Shown: positions 33,948 to 43,940 of the stretch, piece by piece
Position numbering within the stretch: the stretch's first letter is position 1
Layout of the letters: each line of letters begins with the position of its first letter
Assembly: GCF_003544855.1 (NCBI RefSeq)
Contig: NZ_CP032101.1
Location: forward strand, 1,550,001-1,614,000
From: Malaciobacter marinus
GTDB taxonomy: Bacteria > Campylobacterota > Campylobacteria > Campylobacterales > Arcobacteraceae
Direction: 5' to 3'
DNA: 64,000 bases
The notes under the pieces: model-generated
What the model was told of the DNA's origin: nothing
Databases searched by the model: none
Seen by the model: the letters and a program-made list of their open reading frames with translations, nothing else
Position numbers and translations under genes: made by a program

Positions 33948-34745
33948 TTAATTTGTATTTATTTTCTCTAATTTAGTATCTATTTTATCAACTTGTCTGT
34001 CTTTTTTCAAACTTTTTTTATCTTTTAATAAAAGTAAATCATCAAACTCTTCTTTAATTTTGATTGATTGAGGATCTTGTTTTTTCTTTTCTTGCTCTTT
34101 TTCTTCAAAATCCAAATATGCTTCATACTCTTTTAGAATCTCTTCTTGTATTTTTTTCTTTTTCTCTTCAATCTTTGCATTTAAAATAGCTTGTAATTTA
34201 GCTTTTCTTTGAGATATAAGCACATCTTTTATATAATCTTTATCTAAAGGCTTATTTGAAGAAAAAACTGAGCATATGTAGCCTTTGCAATTTATCCACT
34301 TGTTATCTAAGCCTAATAAGTGCTCTATTCTATTCCAAATTAGTTCATGATAATTACTAGAATAATATCTTTTTATTTTATCATCAAACTTATTTTCATC
34401 AAAAATAGATAAGGTTACATAAGTTTTATTATCTTTTTGTTCAAGTTCAAATAACCAATTTTCAACCTTTACATTAGAAGCAAAAATCAAATAATCAAAA
34501 TTTATTCGTTGAACTAATATATAATTTCTATATGAATTTATTTGGAACTGTTTAGTTTTATTACTTAATGCAAAACTCTTTTTAATTGCTTCTAGTACAG
34601 CATCCTTTGAAATCTTATCAAACTCTCTTTTTGAAGATTTTATAATCTTTGCATTAATTAAATCAGCACTATCTAAACTGCTATTTTTTAAACTGCAGCC
34701 ACTAAAAAAGATAAAAAAGGCTAATATCAAAAAGTAAATTCTCAT
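33948..34745 (-). CDS. Lipoprotein with charged coiled C-terminus, unknown
   Basis: 265 residues. Lipobox FFSGC gives lipidated Cys17. The middle (60-170) looks like a mixed alpha/beta domain with one Cys pair (INCKGYICSV). The last 90 residues are a highly charged coiled coil (KLQAILNAKIEEKKKKIQEEILKEYEAY). It is placed 9 bases after the LapD-like gene, so its role may be in adhesin control or export. No family recognised. Confidence 0.65.
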   Translation of the reverse strand: MRIYFLILAFFIFFSGCSLKNSSLDSADLINAKIIKSSKREFDKISKDAVLEAIKKSFALSNKTKQFQINSYRNYILVQRINFDYLIFASNVKVENWLFELEQKDNKTYVTLSIFDENKFDDKIKRYYSSNYHELIWNRIEHLLGLDNKWINCKGYICSVFSSNKPLDKDYIKDVLISQRKAKLQAILNAKIEEKKKKIQEEILKEYEAYLDFEEKEQEKKKQDPQSIKIKEEFDDLLLLKDKKSLKKDRQVDKIDTKLEKINTN

Positions 34746-34754
34746 AAATATTCC

Positions 34755-36950
34755 TTACTTACTTGTAGCATAAACCCCAAGCCTTTCTAAAAATGCATAA
34801 TCATTATCTGATTTTACATTTTCTGTTAAAATTTCCATATTATTTAATTGCGCAAATATCAAAATATTTTTAACTTTATGTCTTTTTATTTTATCATTTG
34901 CAAGATTATTTGTATACTCTTTATCTATTCTTAGATAATCAACTTTAATATCTTCTAACTCTTCTAATGGATAATCATTTGTATTATATCTTTTCAATAA
35001 AACTTTCGCTTCTAATTGATTTATATGTTTTACAAATTTTTTAAATTTATGCTTATGCAATGATGCTGTATAAGAAGTAATACTAAAAACTATTTTTTTC
35101 TTTAAGTTTACATTTGCATTTAAAATATCTTCAAGCCATTTATTAAAATCTTTATTTGAAATAGTATCAACAGCTAAATTTATAGCAATTTCATGGCTAG
35201 CTTTAGAGTATTTTAAATACTCAATAACTTTTTGAATAACAAGTTTATCAAAAGTAATTATTTCATTTATCTTTTCTGCAATTGAAACAAAAGAACCAAT
35301 AGGAAGCTTTTGTTGATTATTATCATAAATCAAGGGAGAAACTTCTTGCATAACAAGCTTTTCATCATCAAAACTATAACTATTTGAAGCATAATCAACA
35401 TCAAAATTTGCATCATGAATAACTGTTGAAACAACTTTTTCTAATGTTGTGTAATTATGTTCAATTTGTTCTTCTGTTATCAAATGATAACTATTTGTTT
35501 TTTGTTTTGCAACAGTATAAGCTTCATTTGCAGACTTTAAAATTGAATTTAATGTTCCATATAAATCAAAAGGAGTTCCACCTATAGTTAAAAAATTTTC
35601 AGGAAGATTGTATTTTTGTGATAATTTATTAATAGAAGTATGAATTATGGCTTCACATAATTGATTCGCTTTTATACTATCAAACCTTTTTGCAATAATT
35701 GCAAATTCTGAACCATAAAATCTATACATAGTAATATCAATTTTACTAAATCTATACACTATATTTTTTATTATATTTACAAAATTTTCAATAAAAGTAT
35801 CTGTAGTATTACTTCCATTTAATTCTGAGAACTCTTTTAGTGAAGGAAGTCTCAATATTATTACATATCCAGAAATTGAAGATACAAACATTGATTTGAT
35901 ATCTTGCTCAAAAATCTTTTGATTTTCTAATCCTGTTAAAGTATCTGTTGATTTTTTTCTTTTAATTGTTTCTTTACTAATATTAAGTTCATTTACATTA
36001 GAAGCTAATTTACTTGATAACGCTGATACTTTTTCAATCATATCTTTCAACTCTTGTGTTCCATCAAACTCTTTTGTTCTTATTTTATGAAACTTATTTT
36101 CTAAAATATCATCAAGTAAAGTATTTAATTTATGAATAGGTTTTGTAACATATTTTTTAAATATATAGTAATTATAAAATCTAAAAAATATCAAAACAGG
36201 GAAAAACATAAAAAATGCATAAAAGAATAGACTTCTTGTAAATGAATATACTTCGTATTTAATATTATACATATCAAGAATATAATCAATAGTTGCAATT
36301 TTTTTATCTTTGTAGTAAAGCTGTTTTTGTATATTTTCAAACTTTTCATCAAAAATCAGATCTAACCAAAATGGAAATTTGATTCTATTTTCTATATTAG
36401 GTTCATTTATTTGTAAGTTTTTAAAATCAAAACTTGCAAATAAATTTTTAACTTCATTGTCTTTATATGCTTGGTATCTAATACTTATATAATCTTGTTT
36501 GTTAAAAGCTAATGAGGGTGTAAAGTAAAAATAGTTATCACTTAATTTTTCAATTTTTCCATATCTAATATCTATTACAACATCACTTATTGAACTACTT
36601 ATATCACTAAAATTTGGAGTATTATTTATTAGTGCTTCTTTTGTAAAAATCAACTCATTAAACTTTAATCTAATTGATTTAAAATCATTAGTCAAAATAG
36701 TTTTTTCAATTTGTTCATTTAACAATTTTATATTATGATTTAATACATATGGTTTTATAATTAAGGAGTGACTTTTTGTTTGTAAATCATATTTTATTTT
36801 TGTCTCTTTAATTAGTTTATCTTTAAAATCAATAAATATAATAAAAAAAGTCAGAGAAAAAAGTATTGCAAAACTAATTATAACTATTGTTATATTTTTA
36901 GCAATAATATATGAATCTTTATTTAATACTTTTTTCTTTAGGTTTATCAT
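34755..36950 (-). CDS. LapD-like membrane c-di-GMP receptor with degenerate GGDEF and EAL domains
   Basis: 731 residues. TM1 (about 20-41), a periplasmic domain of about 200 residues, TM2 (241-264), a HAMP-like linker, a GGDEF domain (about 335-490) and an EAL domain (500-731). The GGDEF loop is YGSEF (412-416) and the EAL motif is EVS (536-538). The EAL metal segment DDFG is missing and the KID Lys reads Arg (YLRIDKEY). Neither activity is expected, but such a pair can bind c-di-GMP as LapD does. LapD passes the signal to the periplasm to guard an adhesin. It sits in the adhesin export locus, after tolC, with a 4-base overlap. No lapG gene is seen. Confidence 0.78.
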   Translation of the reverse strand: MINLKKKVLNKDSYIIAKNITIVIISFAILFSLTFFIIFIDFKDKLIKETKIKYDLQTKSHSLIIKPYVLNHNIKLLNEQIEKTILTNDFKSIRLKFNELIFTKEALINNTPNFSDISSSISDVVIDIRYGKIEKLSDNYFYFTPSLAFNKQDYISIRYQAYKDNEVKNLFASFDFKNLQINEPNIENRIKFPFWLDLIFDEKFENIQKQLYYKDKKIATIDYILDMYNIKYEVYSFTRSLFFYAFFMFFPVLIFFRFYNYYIFKKYVTKPIHKLNTLLDDILENKFHKIRTKEFDGTQELKDMIEKVSALSSKLASNVNELNISKETIKRKKSTDTLTGLENQKIFEQDIKSMFVSSISGYVIILRLPSLKEFSELNGSNTTDTFIENFVNIIKNIVYRFSKIDITMYRFYGSEFAIIAKRFDSIKANQLCEAIIHTSINKLSQKYNLPENFLTIGGTPFDLYGTLNSILKSANEAYTVAKQKTNSYHLITEEQIEHNYTTLEKVVSTVIHDANFDVDYASNSYSFDDEKLVMQEVSPLIYDNNQQKLPIGSFVSIAEKINEIITFDKLVIQKVIEYLKYSKASHEIAINLAVDTISNKDFNKWLEDILNANVNLKKKIVFSITSYTASLHKHKFKKFVKHINQLEAKVLLKRYNTNDYPLEELEDIKVDYLRIDKEYTNNLANDKIKRHKVKNILIFAQLNNMEILTENVKSDNDYAFLERLGVYATSK

Positions 36951-39697
36951 TTTTCTTTTCCTAAAGAGTGATATTTATTATATAAATCCTGTTTTTTACC
37001 TATTTTTTCTATATATGGTGAATTTTTTCTTAAGTTTAAAGGTAGCTCATCTAAAGCTTTTTTTGCTTGTTCATAGTTTTCAAAAACTCCATACATTACC
37101 TTTGCTAGGTTTTTATCTCCAAATGAAAAAACAAAGCTAGTATCTTCAATACCATGTTTCAAAGTAAACTCTTTTGCTTCTTCTTTTGTATTAATTGTTG
37201 CTAAATTAATAGTATAATAGTTTTTAGGAACATCTAAAAATAAAGCTTCAAAATCATTTAGGCTCTTTGTTTTATTCTCTTTTAAATCATTTTTTTTATC
37301 TTCTGTTGAGTCAACTATTTTTGATTTAGTAACTATTTCATACTCTTGAGTTTTATTTTCTTTTTCATTCAACTTTTTATTTTGTTTATATAGTTTTTGT
37401 TTAGTCTGTATTTTTTCTATTACTGGATAATATTTTTGTTTTATGTCATCAAGGATATCAAGAGATATTACTGCATCTTGATAGTTTTCAAAAACTCCAT
37501 ACATTACTTTAACTAACTCTTTTCCTTCAATATATTTAAAAACAAAAGAGTTATCATAAATTTGTTCTTTTTTCACAAAAGAGATTGCCTCTTTCATTGA
37601 AGTAAAAGTTGCTATATTTATAGTATAGTTCTCTTTATTTGCTTCTAAAAATTTCTTTTTAAAATCTTCATTGGTTTTAAAAGATTGTTGTTTTTTTAAC
37701 ATTTGTATTTTTTCTACTATCTTAACTTTTGGCTTAGGTTCTTTAACTTTTACTTCTAAGCCTTCTAAATACTTAATATACAACTCTTTTATATCTTTTA
37801 TAGTTTTTAACTCCAAGCTTTTATTGGTAGTTTTAGACATTTTTTCCATTTCTTGTTTTGCATCTAATTCATTATCAAATATTTTTCTTGCAATTATAGT
37901 TTTTATTTTATACTTTTTTAAAATATCAAAAGCAAATGCCTCTTTTGATATTTTTTGTTCTTTTATAAAATCAAAAGCATCATATACATTATCAAACTCT
38001 TTAATAATAATCATAAAAGAGTTTTCATCAGCTTGTAAAAAGCTTTTTATAAAAAGATCAATATTCTCATTTAATGAAGGCTCTTTTTCTATCTCTTTTT
38101 GTTTTTGTTCTTTTTTCTCTTTTTTATCTACTGTTTTTTCTTTTACCTCTTCATCAAAAAGAAGTTTTTTATCTTTTAAATCATCATATAATTTTTTATT
38201 ATAAGTACTTGTAGAAAAATTTACAAACTTGTTATTTTCAGGATCAATATTAAAATATGCTAATAAATCCCCTGTATAGCCAAGTAATAAGAAAAAGTCT
38301 TGTATATTACTTCTTTCAAATTTGATTAATTCAAGCTCTGCACTATTTAATTGCCTTTGACCTTGTAATAAAACATTTAAATCTTGTTCTCCAAGTTTAA
38401 AAGCTTCCCAATAAGCTTCAACAGCTTCTTGTGAAGATGACACTTCACTTTTTGTACTTTTTAAAGCATCTTTTACACTATTTATTGATGTGTGAAGTTT
38501 TGATAAATTCCATTTTAACTTTTTTATTTCTTCATTTAATCTAAATTTTAAATCCCTTAAAATACTATAACTTCTAAGGACTTTATTTTTGTCCTTGCCA
38601 CCATTAAAAAGATTATATGTAAGTTTTACTCGTCCAGTAAAATCATTTTCATCACCTTCATAATCTTCTTGGTCTTGAATATCATTATATGTAACTTCTA
38701 AATCAACTTTAGGACTAAATTTTGATTGAGCATTTTGAACTTTATACTTTTCAGCTTCTATATTTAAATAGTAGTTTTTTAAATTTGGATTTTGTGAAAC
38801 AGCTCTTTGAAAAAGTTTATCAAACTGTGCTATTTTTATATTGAAATCTCTTTCATAAGGTAATGTTTTAGAAAACTTTTTACCAACTATATACTCATAA
38901 TATCTCAATGCTTCTTCTAGTTTTGATTTATCTTTTATAAGTTTTGTTTGTGCATTTGAAACATTTGCTTTTATAGAAGTCAAATCACCAATTGAACTAG
39001 CTCCATTATCATACTTTATTGTTACAATATCAAGTATTTTTTGAAGTTTAATCATATGTTTTTTATTTGTTTCAACTGCTTTTTTACTAAAAACAACTCC
39101 AAAATAAGCTTTAATAGCTTTATTAAGTTCTTCTTGAACTGTCAATTTATACATATTTCTTTGAACAAGTAATGACTCTCTTAAACTCTTTACATTATAA
39201 TAAGTAGCACCACCTGCAAAAAGGTTTTGAGCCATCACAAATCTATAATTTCTATCATTATAAAATTTATATTGACTTTTATCATCTTCTCCTGGATAAT
39301 GTCTTGTTTTGCTATATGTATATTCAAAATTTAAAGTAGGATAATAATCAGCCAAACCATCATCTAGTTTTAATTGTGATTGTATAACTTTTTCACGAGC
39401 AGATCTTATCATATCACTATTTGATAATGTTTCTAAAACGACATCATTTAAAGATACTTTTTTTAACTTCCCCAATGCAGTTTCATTTGAAAAATTAATA
39501 TTTGAGTTTCTTAATCTTTCAACTTTTTTAACCACCGTACCTTTATATTCTAGCTTATTTTGAACTCTTTTTATTGGCTTTTCTTCTACTTTAGGTTCAT
39601 CACTAATTTGAATATTATTTTTTTGCTCATCTAAAATAATATCATCATTTGAAAATAGTTGCGAAATAAATATTAGACTCAGACAAATTTTTCTCAT
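36947..39697 (-). CDS. TolC-family outer-membrane channel fused to three SPOR-like repeats
   Basis: 916 residues; ordinary TolC proteins are about 450-500. After a signal peptide and a charged 60-residue lead comes the TolC domain (about 78-500; ALGKLKKVSLNDVVLETL, NLFNGG, DLNVLLQGQRQL). Then a Lys/Glu linker and three repeats of about 95 residues at 549-645, 679-772 and 816-916. The last two have clear SPOR features (YTINLAT, KVMYGVFENYEQAKKALDELP). SPOR domains bind denuded peptidoglycan. The repeats would lie in the periplasm and could tether the channel to the wall. It follows the MotB-like gene by 4 bases. Confidence 0.82.
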   Translation of the reverse strand: MRKICLSLIFISQLFSNDDIILDEQKNNIQISDEPKVEEKPIKRVQNKLEYKGTVVKKVERLRNSNINFSNETALGKLKKVSLNDVVLETLSNSDMIRSAREKVIQSQLKLDDGLADYYPTLNFEYTYSKTRHYPGEDDKSQYKFYNDRNYRFVMAQNLFAGGATYYNVKSLRESLLVQRNMYKLTVQEELNKAIKAYFGVVFSKKAVETNKKHMIKLQKILDIVTIKYDNGASSIGDLTSIKANVSNAQTKLIKDKSKLEEALRYYEYIVGKKFSKTLPYERDFNIKIAQFDKLFQRAVSQNPNLKNYYLNIEAEKYKVQNAQSKFSPKVDLEVTYNDIQDQEDYEGDENDFTGRVKLTYNLFNGGKDKNKVLRSYSILRDLKFRLNEEIKKLKWNLSKLHTSINSVKDALKSTKSEVSSSQEAVEAYWEAFKLGEQDLNVLLQGQRQLNSAELELIKFERSNIQDFFLLLGYTGDLLAYFNIDPENNKFVNFSTSTYNKKLYDDLKDKKLLFDEEVKEKTVDKKEKKEQKQKEIEKEPSLNENIDLFIKSFLQADENSFMIIIKEFDNVYDAFDFIKEQKISKEAFAFDILKKYKIKTIIARKIFDNELDAKQEMEKMSKTTNKSLELKTIKDIKELYIKYLEGLEVKVKEPKPKVKIVEKIQMLKKQQSFKTNEDFKKKFLEANKENYTINIATFTSMKEAISFVKKEQIYDNSFVFKYIEGKELVKVMYGVFENYQDAVISLDILDDIKQKYYPVIEKIQTKQKLYKQNKKLNEKENKTQEYEIVTKSKIVDSTEDKKNDLKENKTKSLNDFEALFLDVPKNYYTINLATINTKEEAKEFTLKHGIEDTSFVFSFGDKNLAKVMYGVFENYEQAKKALDELPLNLRKNSPYIEKIGKKQDLYNKYHSLGKEK

Positions 39698-39701
39698 ATA
39701 T

Positions 39702-40433
39702 CTACTTTTTAACTCTAATTACGATATAACCGTTTTTATCATCTATTTTTTCTTTTATTTGTACAGTTGAAAGCAAATCAACTCTTACATCTTTTTTTTC
39801 ATATCCGAATTTTCTAATCAAATTTCTTGTACTTATTGTTCTACCTAATGATATCTGTTTTGATATTGTTGCACTAACATGATTTTTGGGGTCAACTGCT
39901 GTAATATAAATTTTATGTTCTCCTATTTTTTCTTTTATCTCTTTTGTAAAAGCTTTTATCTTTTTATTTGTTGCATCATCAACAAATACCTCATTACCTT
40001 TAAAAGTAACTATCATGTATTTGTCATTTTTAAAAGTCTTTTGAGCAGACTCTTTTTGATCATCAATTTTTTCAGCATAATCAATTCCTGGAGATTCAAG
40101 ATTTTTTGTATTTGCTGCTGTTGATTTAGTTTGCTTTAATTCTTTTTCTAAAACAACAATCTTTTTTTGCAACTTATTAACTACATCTTGAACCTCTTGT
40201 TTTGAACGCAAAACTTTTTCATTTACAGGGTCTTTTTCTTGACTTGGATTACTATTAAGTATTAAGTCATCTGTTGCAATAGAGCCTGTATATGAAACTT
40301 TAAATTTAAATTGAGCATAATAACCTAGATTTACTAGTGTAACCAATAAAAAAAGCAACATAACTAAAATTACAGATGAAAAGATATCTACAAATGAGGG
40401 CCAAGGATTAAAATCATCTTCACATCTTGCCAT
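39702..40433 (-). CDS. MotB/OmpA-like protein of the secretion locus
   Basis: 243 residues: one TM at about 15-38, with Asp16 in PSFVDIFSSVILVMLLFLL at the place of the proton-carrying Asp in MotB/ExbD/TolR. Then a coiled coil (about 85-115), and an OmpA-like C-terminal region (HKIYITAVDPKN, SLGRTISTRNLIRKFGY). It is shorter than MotB. With the preceding MotA-like gene it makes a likely ion-driven stator pair, but in the adhesin locus and not with flagellar genes. Confidence 0.72.
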   Translation of the reverse strand: MARCEDDFNPWPSFVDIFSSVILVMLLFLLVTLVNLGYYAQFKFKVSYTGSIATDDLILNSNPSQEKDPVNEKVLRSKQEVQDVVNKLQKKIVVLEKELKQTKSTAANTKNLESPGIDYAEKIDDQKESAQKTFKNDKYMIVTFKGNEVFVDDATNKKIKAFTKEIKEKIGEHKIYITAVDPKNHVSATISKQISLGRTISTRNLIRKFGYEKKDVRVDLLSTVQIKEKIDDKNGYIVIRVKK

Positions 40434-40439
40434 ACAAAC

Positions 40440-41597
40440 CTACTTAACTTTTTCTTCCAAAGTTTCAATCTTTTGATTTAAAGATTCAACTAATTGAACT
40501 AATAGTTTATTGTTTTCTTCTTGTAAAGCTAAACTCTTTTTGATTGTTTTATGTTCTGCTAAAATTACATTTGAAATTTCTTGAAGAGAGTCTTCCATCA
40601 TACCAGCATTTGAAAATTGATTTACATTTAACTCTTTTAATGAATTATCAACACTTTCTAAAATCAATGATTCATGTTCACTAGCTTTTGTATTTTCACT
40701 TAAATTTGATGTAATAATTTCATATAACTCTTGTGATGATTTATTTGACTTTTCAAGTTTTTCTGTAAAACTACCCATTGTATCAATAAAAATATCAATA
40801 AATCCAGAGGGTAAACCACCTGCACCTTGTGTTGGAGCTTGTGAGATAACCTTTCCTTCTTTTGAAAAAGCAGTACCAATCTCTTCTAAAACATCAGAAG
40901 ATTGAGACTCGATTATTTTACCTTTTAACCAATCCTCAACATCTTCTAAAAAAGCTGCTTGATTTCTTGTTAAAATATATTGCATTACATTTAAAATAAT
41001 TGCAGAAGCAACTCCAAAAAGTGAAGAAGCAAAACCAATAGCCATACCACCTAAGGGTCCTGAAAAGCCTGTCATAATTTCAGCTATATCAATATCATCG
41101 CCACCTAAAGATAAAATTATTGAACCCATTTCATCAATAGCAACAAGTAAACCTGTAAAAGTACCAAAAAGCCCTAACATAAGTGAAGTTCCAACAAAGA
41201 AACTAGTATAACTTTTTTGATTAAAAAATTGATCAGATAACCAAACAGTTACATCTTTTGCTTCATTTTCAGTAAAATATAAAACTCCTTTTTGAGCTCT
41301 TCTATTAAACATATGAGCAATTGTTGCTGGCATCAATTCTGTTATACCTTGCAAATAAAACTCTAAATCTTTTCCTTTTTTATAAGCTAATATACCAAAG
41401 GTACCTGCAAGCATTGTAAGTCTTATGGCAGATTGATATACAACTAAAAGACCAATTAAAAACACCGTTAAAATAGCTATATTAAAATTTAATGTAGCCA
41501 TAAAAAATGATGATATCAAAGAAAAGTTTGAATATATCAAAAAGACCAAAAAAAGCAGAAATATAACAAATATTTTTAATATCTTAATTCTTCGCAT
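40440..41597 (-). CDS. MotA/TolQ/ExbB-like membrane protein
   Basis: 385 residues. Two N-terminal TM segments (about 8-29 and 34-60), a cytoplasmic loop, and two more (about 136-160 and 180-210), where VGTSLMLGLFGTFTGLLVAI and GMAIGFASSLFGVASAIIL match the MotA/TolQ channel core. A helical cytoplasmic tail of about 150 residues with coiled coil at the C-terminus (KSLALQEENNKLLVQLVES) is extra. It pairs with the MotB/OmpA-like protein 6 bases downstream. Confidence 0.78.
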   Translation of the reverse strand: MRRIKILKIFVIFLLFLVFLIYSNFSLISSFFMATLNFNIAILTVFLIGLLVVYQSAIRLTMLAGTFGILAYKKGKDLEFYLQGITELMPATIAHMFNRRAQKGVLYFTENEAKDVTVWLSDQFFNQKSYTSFFVGTSLMLGLFGTFTGLLVAIDEMGSIILSLGGDDIDIAEIMTGFSGPLGGMAIGFASSLFGVASAIILNVMQYILTRNQAAFLEDVEDWLKGKIIESQSSDVLEEIGTAFSKEGKVISQAPTQGAGGLPSGFIDIFIDTMGSFTEKLEKSNKSSQELYEIITSNLSENTKASEHESLILESVDNSLKELNVNQFSNAGMMEDSLQEISNVILAEHKTIKKSLALQEENNKLLVQLVESLNQKIETLEEKVK

Positions 41598-41606
41598 ACA
41601 CTGCCT

Positions 41607-42560
41607 TTAAAACATAAATAATAAAATAGAGATAACTAAACCAAGAGCAACTGTAGTTACTGTTTTAGTCATTTTATCTACAATATTTACAAAGGCACCA
41701 CTTCCCTCAACCTGCTCTCCTAAAATTGCAAGTCCTATTGTAGCTCCATTTATGTCTGAGATTTTTTTATATGTTTTATAATAAGTATCATCAACCAAAT
41801 AACCTTTATCTTCTAACTTTTTAAAACCTTCTTTGCCATTTGATATTAGTTTTCCAAAAAAGTTTCCATCATACTTTTTCTCTTCTACTTTGTACTCATT
41901 TACAACATCTCTATATTTGCCAGTTTTTGCTTTTAAAGATAGTTTTCCCATCATTTTTTCATCAAGCAAAAAAACAAAAATAGAATTATCTTTTTCAAAT
42001 TCTGCTTTTAAAGTATGGATTGATTCTTTTATTTCTACTACACCTATTAAATTATCATCTTTTAAAATTGGTTCAACTAAAATTACAAAAATTCCATCAT
42101 TTAAAACTTCAACTCCGAAAACTTTAGTTTTGTTTGTTATTACTGAATTTATACTATTTCTATATTGATTAATTTGATTTGAGGAAGGATAAAACTTCAT
42201 TGACAATTCATTGAAGCCTGCTTTTAAAAAATTCTCATTGTAAGTATTTACTATACTTTCCACAGCATTTATATTATTTTGTTCCATTGCTGTTAATATA
42301 TTATTATTTGCATATATTGAAGCTACAAGTTTTTTAAAGTTTTCTTCTTTTTTATTTATTCTATTTTTTAAACTAGTTTCATATGTTTCTGACATAGTAA
42401 TATAGACTTCTTTTGACACATTTTGAGTCATAGTCATCAAAATATACATAGAAAATGATATTCCTAAGATAGATATTACAGAAAGGGTTGTAAACCAAAG
42501 TCCCTTATTCTTTTTTAAATTTCTCAAAAAATTTTGAAGCATTTTAATAAAACTAAACAT
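41607..42560 (-). CDS. Cache-like membrane sensor without an output domain
   Basis: 317 residues: TM1 at about 22-42, a large periplasmic part (about 43-295) that looks like a double Cache sensor domain (KTKVFGVEVLNDGIFVILVEPIL; NLIGVVEIKESIHTLKAEF), and TM2 at the very C-terminus (297-316). The protein ends at the second TM, so HAMP, kinase or chemoreceptor parts are lacking. It may act through membrane partners. It lies 9 bases upstream of the MotA-like gene, suggesting that it senses a ligand for that channel. Confidence 0.72.
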   Translation of the reverse strand: MFSFIKMLQNFLRNLKKNKGLWFTTLSVISILGISFSMYILMTMTQNVSKEVYITMSETYETSLKNRINKKEENFKKLVASIYANNNILTAMEQNNINAVESIVNTYNENFLKAGFNELSMKFYPSSNQINQYRNSINSVITNKTKVFGVEVLNDGIFVILVEPILKDDNLIGVVEIKESIHTLKAEFEKDNSIFVFLLDEKMMGKLSLKAKTGKYRDVVNEYKVEEKKYDGNFFGKLISNGKEGFKKLEDKGYLVDDTYYKTYKKISDINGATIGLAILGEQVEGSGAFVNIVDKMTKTVTTVALGLVISILLFMF

Positions 42561-42666
42561 TTATATATTTCCCATCCTTATAATAACTATAATATGTTAT
42601 AACAGTTTATCTTATTATATTATTAAATAATTATTATTTTATTTTAAGTTTTAAATTACTTGTAAT

Positions 42667-43938
42667 TTATTGTTCACTTAAAGCATTTCTTTTTATATTT
42701 TTTAGTGGCTTTAAAATATACTCAATAATTGTCTTTTTTCCAGTCAAAATATTCACATTAGCAACCATTCCTGGAAGTATTGGAAGATCTGGCGCAAATT
42801 CATAATCATTGGCTTTTATTTTAGCTATATAAAAAACATTTCCACTTCTATCTTCAAAACTATCAGGTGAAATTGAAACTAATTTTCCTTTTAATAATCC
42901 ATATTTTGAAAAATCATATGCTGTTATTTCAATTGATACATCTTGTCCACTCCAAACTAATGCTCTATCTGAAGTTTTAATTTTAGCTTCAATAGTTAAA
43001 GTGTCATCAATTGGTGTAATTTCTGCCATTTTATCACCTGGCTTTACAATTCCTCCAATAGTATGAAAATATAGTTTATTTATTACCCCATTTACAGGTG
43101 AGACAACAGATTTTCTTAAATCTCTATCTTTATTTGCTCTATTTTTTTCAATAAGTTTATTTATTTCTATTTTTAAAGAAGAGTATTGTTTTAAAAGTTT
43201 ACTTCTTATTTGTGATTTTACACTTTCAACTCTTTTTTTTGCTTCTTCTATTTCTTCTTTTAAAATAGGCAATCTATTTCTTGTTTCATCAAGTCTTGTA
43301 ACAATACTTTGTTTTTTTGATAGTTCAGATAAATACTCTTTTCTTGAAACTACTTTCTTTTTGTATAAGTTTTCTAAAATACTCATATTTGATTGAGCTA
43401 AATTAAGCTCCAAACTTAAATTATCAAACTTATTTTCAGCCTCTTTTAAAGCTAATTTCTTTTGAGAGACTTTATCTTTTTCTATCTCTATTTTTCTTAT
43501 TCTATTATCCAAGTCTTCAATAAAAATTCTTTTTTCATTTTCAATAATATCTGGAATTTTATCTTTCATTTCTTGTGGAAACTCTATACTCTTTTTATTT
43601 GCAATAGAAGATTTTAATCTAATAGCACTTGCTTCAAAAGATAGAAGTTCAATCTCTTTTGTTTTTAAATCTGCTTTAAAAAAAGCATTTGAGAGATTAT
43701 AAATTATATCACCTTTTTTTACTTTATCACCCTCAGTTAATAAAATTTTTGAAATAATTCCACCCTCAAAGTTTTGTAAAACTTTTGTTTGCCCAGAAGG
43801 AACTACTTTCCCCTCACCTCTTACAACTTCATCAACCTCACTAAAACTAGCCCAAATTAGAAAAATAATAAAAAATATCATTATAGGAATAACAGATACA
43901 TAGTAATTCCATTTTTGTTCTTCAAATAATCTATTCAT
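42667..43938 (-). CDS. Type I secretion periplasmic adaptor (HlyD family)
   Basis: 423 residues: a TM near the N-terminus (about 15-33), lipoyl/beta-barrel halves (VVPSGQTKVLQNFEGGIISKIL and RDLRKSVVSPVNGVINKLYF), a long coiled-coil hairpin in between (150-260), and the C-terminal beta domain with DLPILPGMVANVNILTGKKT, the RTX-adaptor signature. It joins the ABC exporter to TolC. It lies 2 bases after the ABC gene. The next gene starts 106 bases later. Confidence 0.92.
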   Translation of the reverse strand: MNRLFEEQKWNYYVSVIPIMIFFIIFLIWASFSEVDEVVRGEGKVVPSGQTKVLQNFEGGIISKILLTEGDKVKKGDIIYNLSNAFFKADLKTKEIELLSFEASAIRLKSSIANKKSIEFPQEMKDKIPDIIENEKRIFIEDLDNRIRKIEIEKDKVSQKKLALKEAENKFDNLSLELNLAQSNMSILENLYKKKVVSRKEYLSELSKKQSIVTRLDETRNRLPILKEEIEEAKKRVESVKSQIRSKLLKQYSSLKIEINKLIEKNRANKDRDLRKSVVSPVNGVINKLYFHTIGGIVKPGDKMAEITPIDDTLTIEAKIKTSDRALVWSGQDVSIEITAYDFSKYGLLKGKLVSISPDSFEDRSGNVFYIAKIKANDYEFAPDLPILPGMVANVNILTGKKTIIEYILKPLKNIKRNALSEQ

Positions 43939-43940
43939 AA

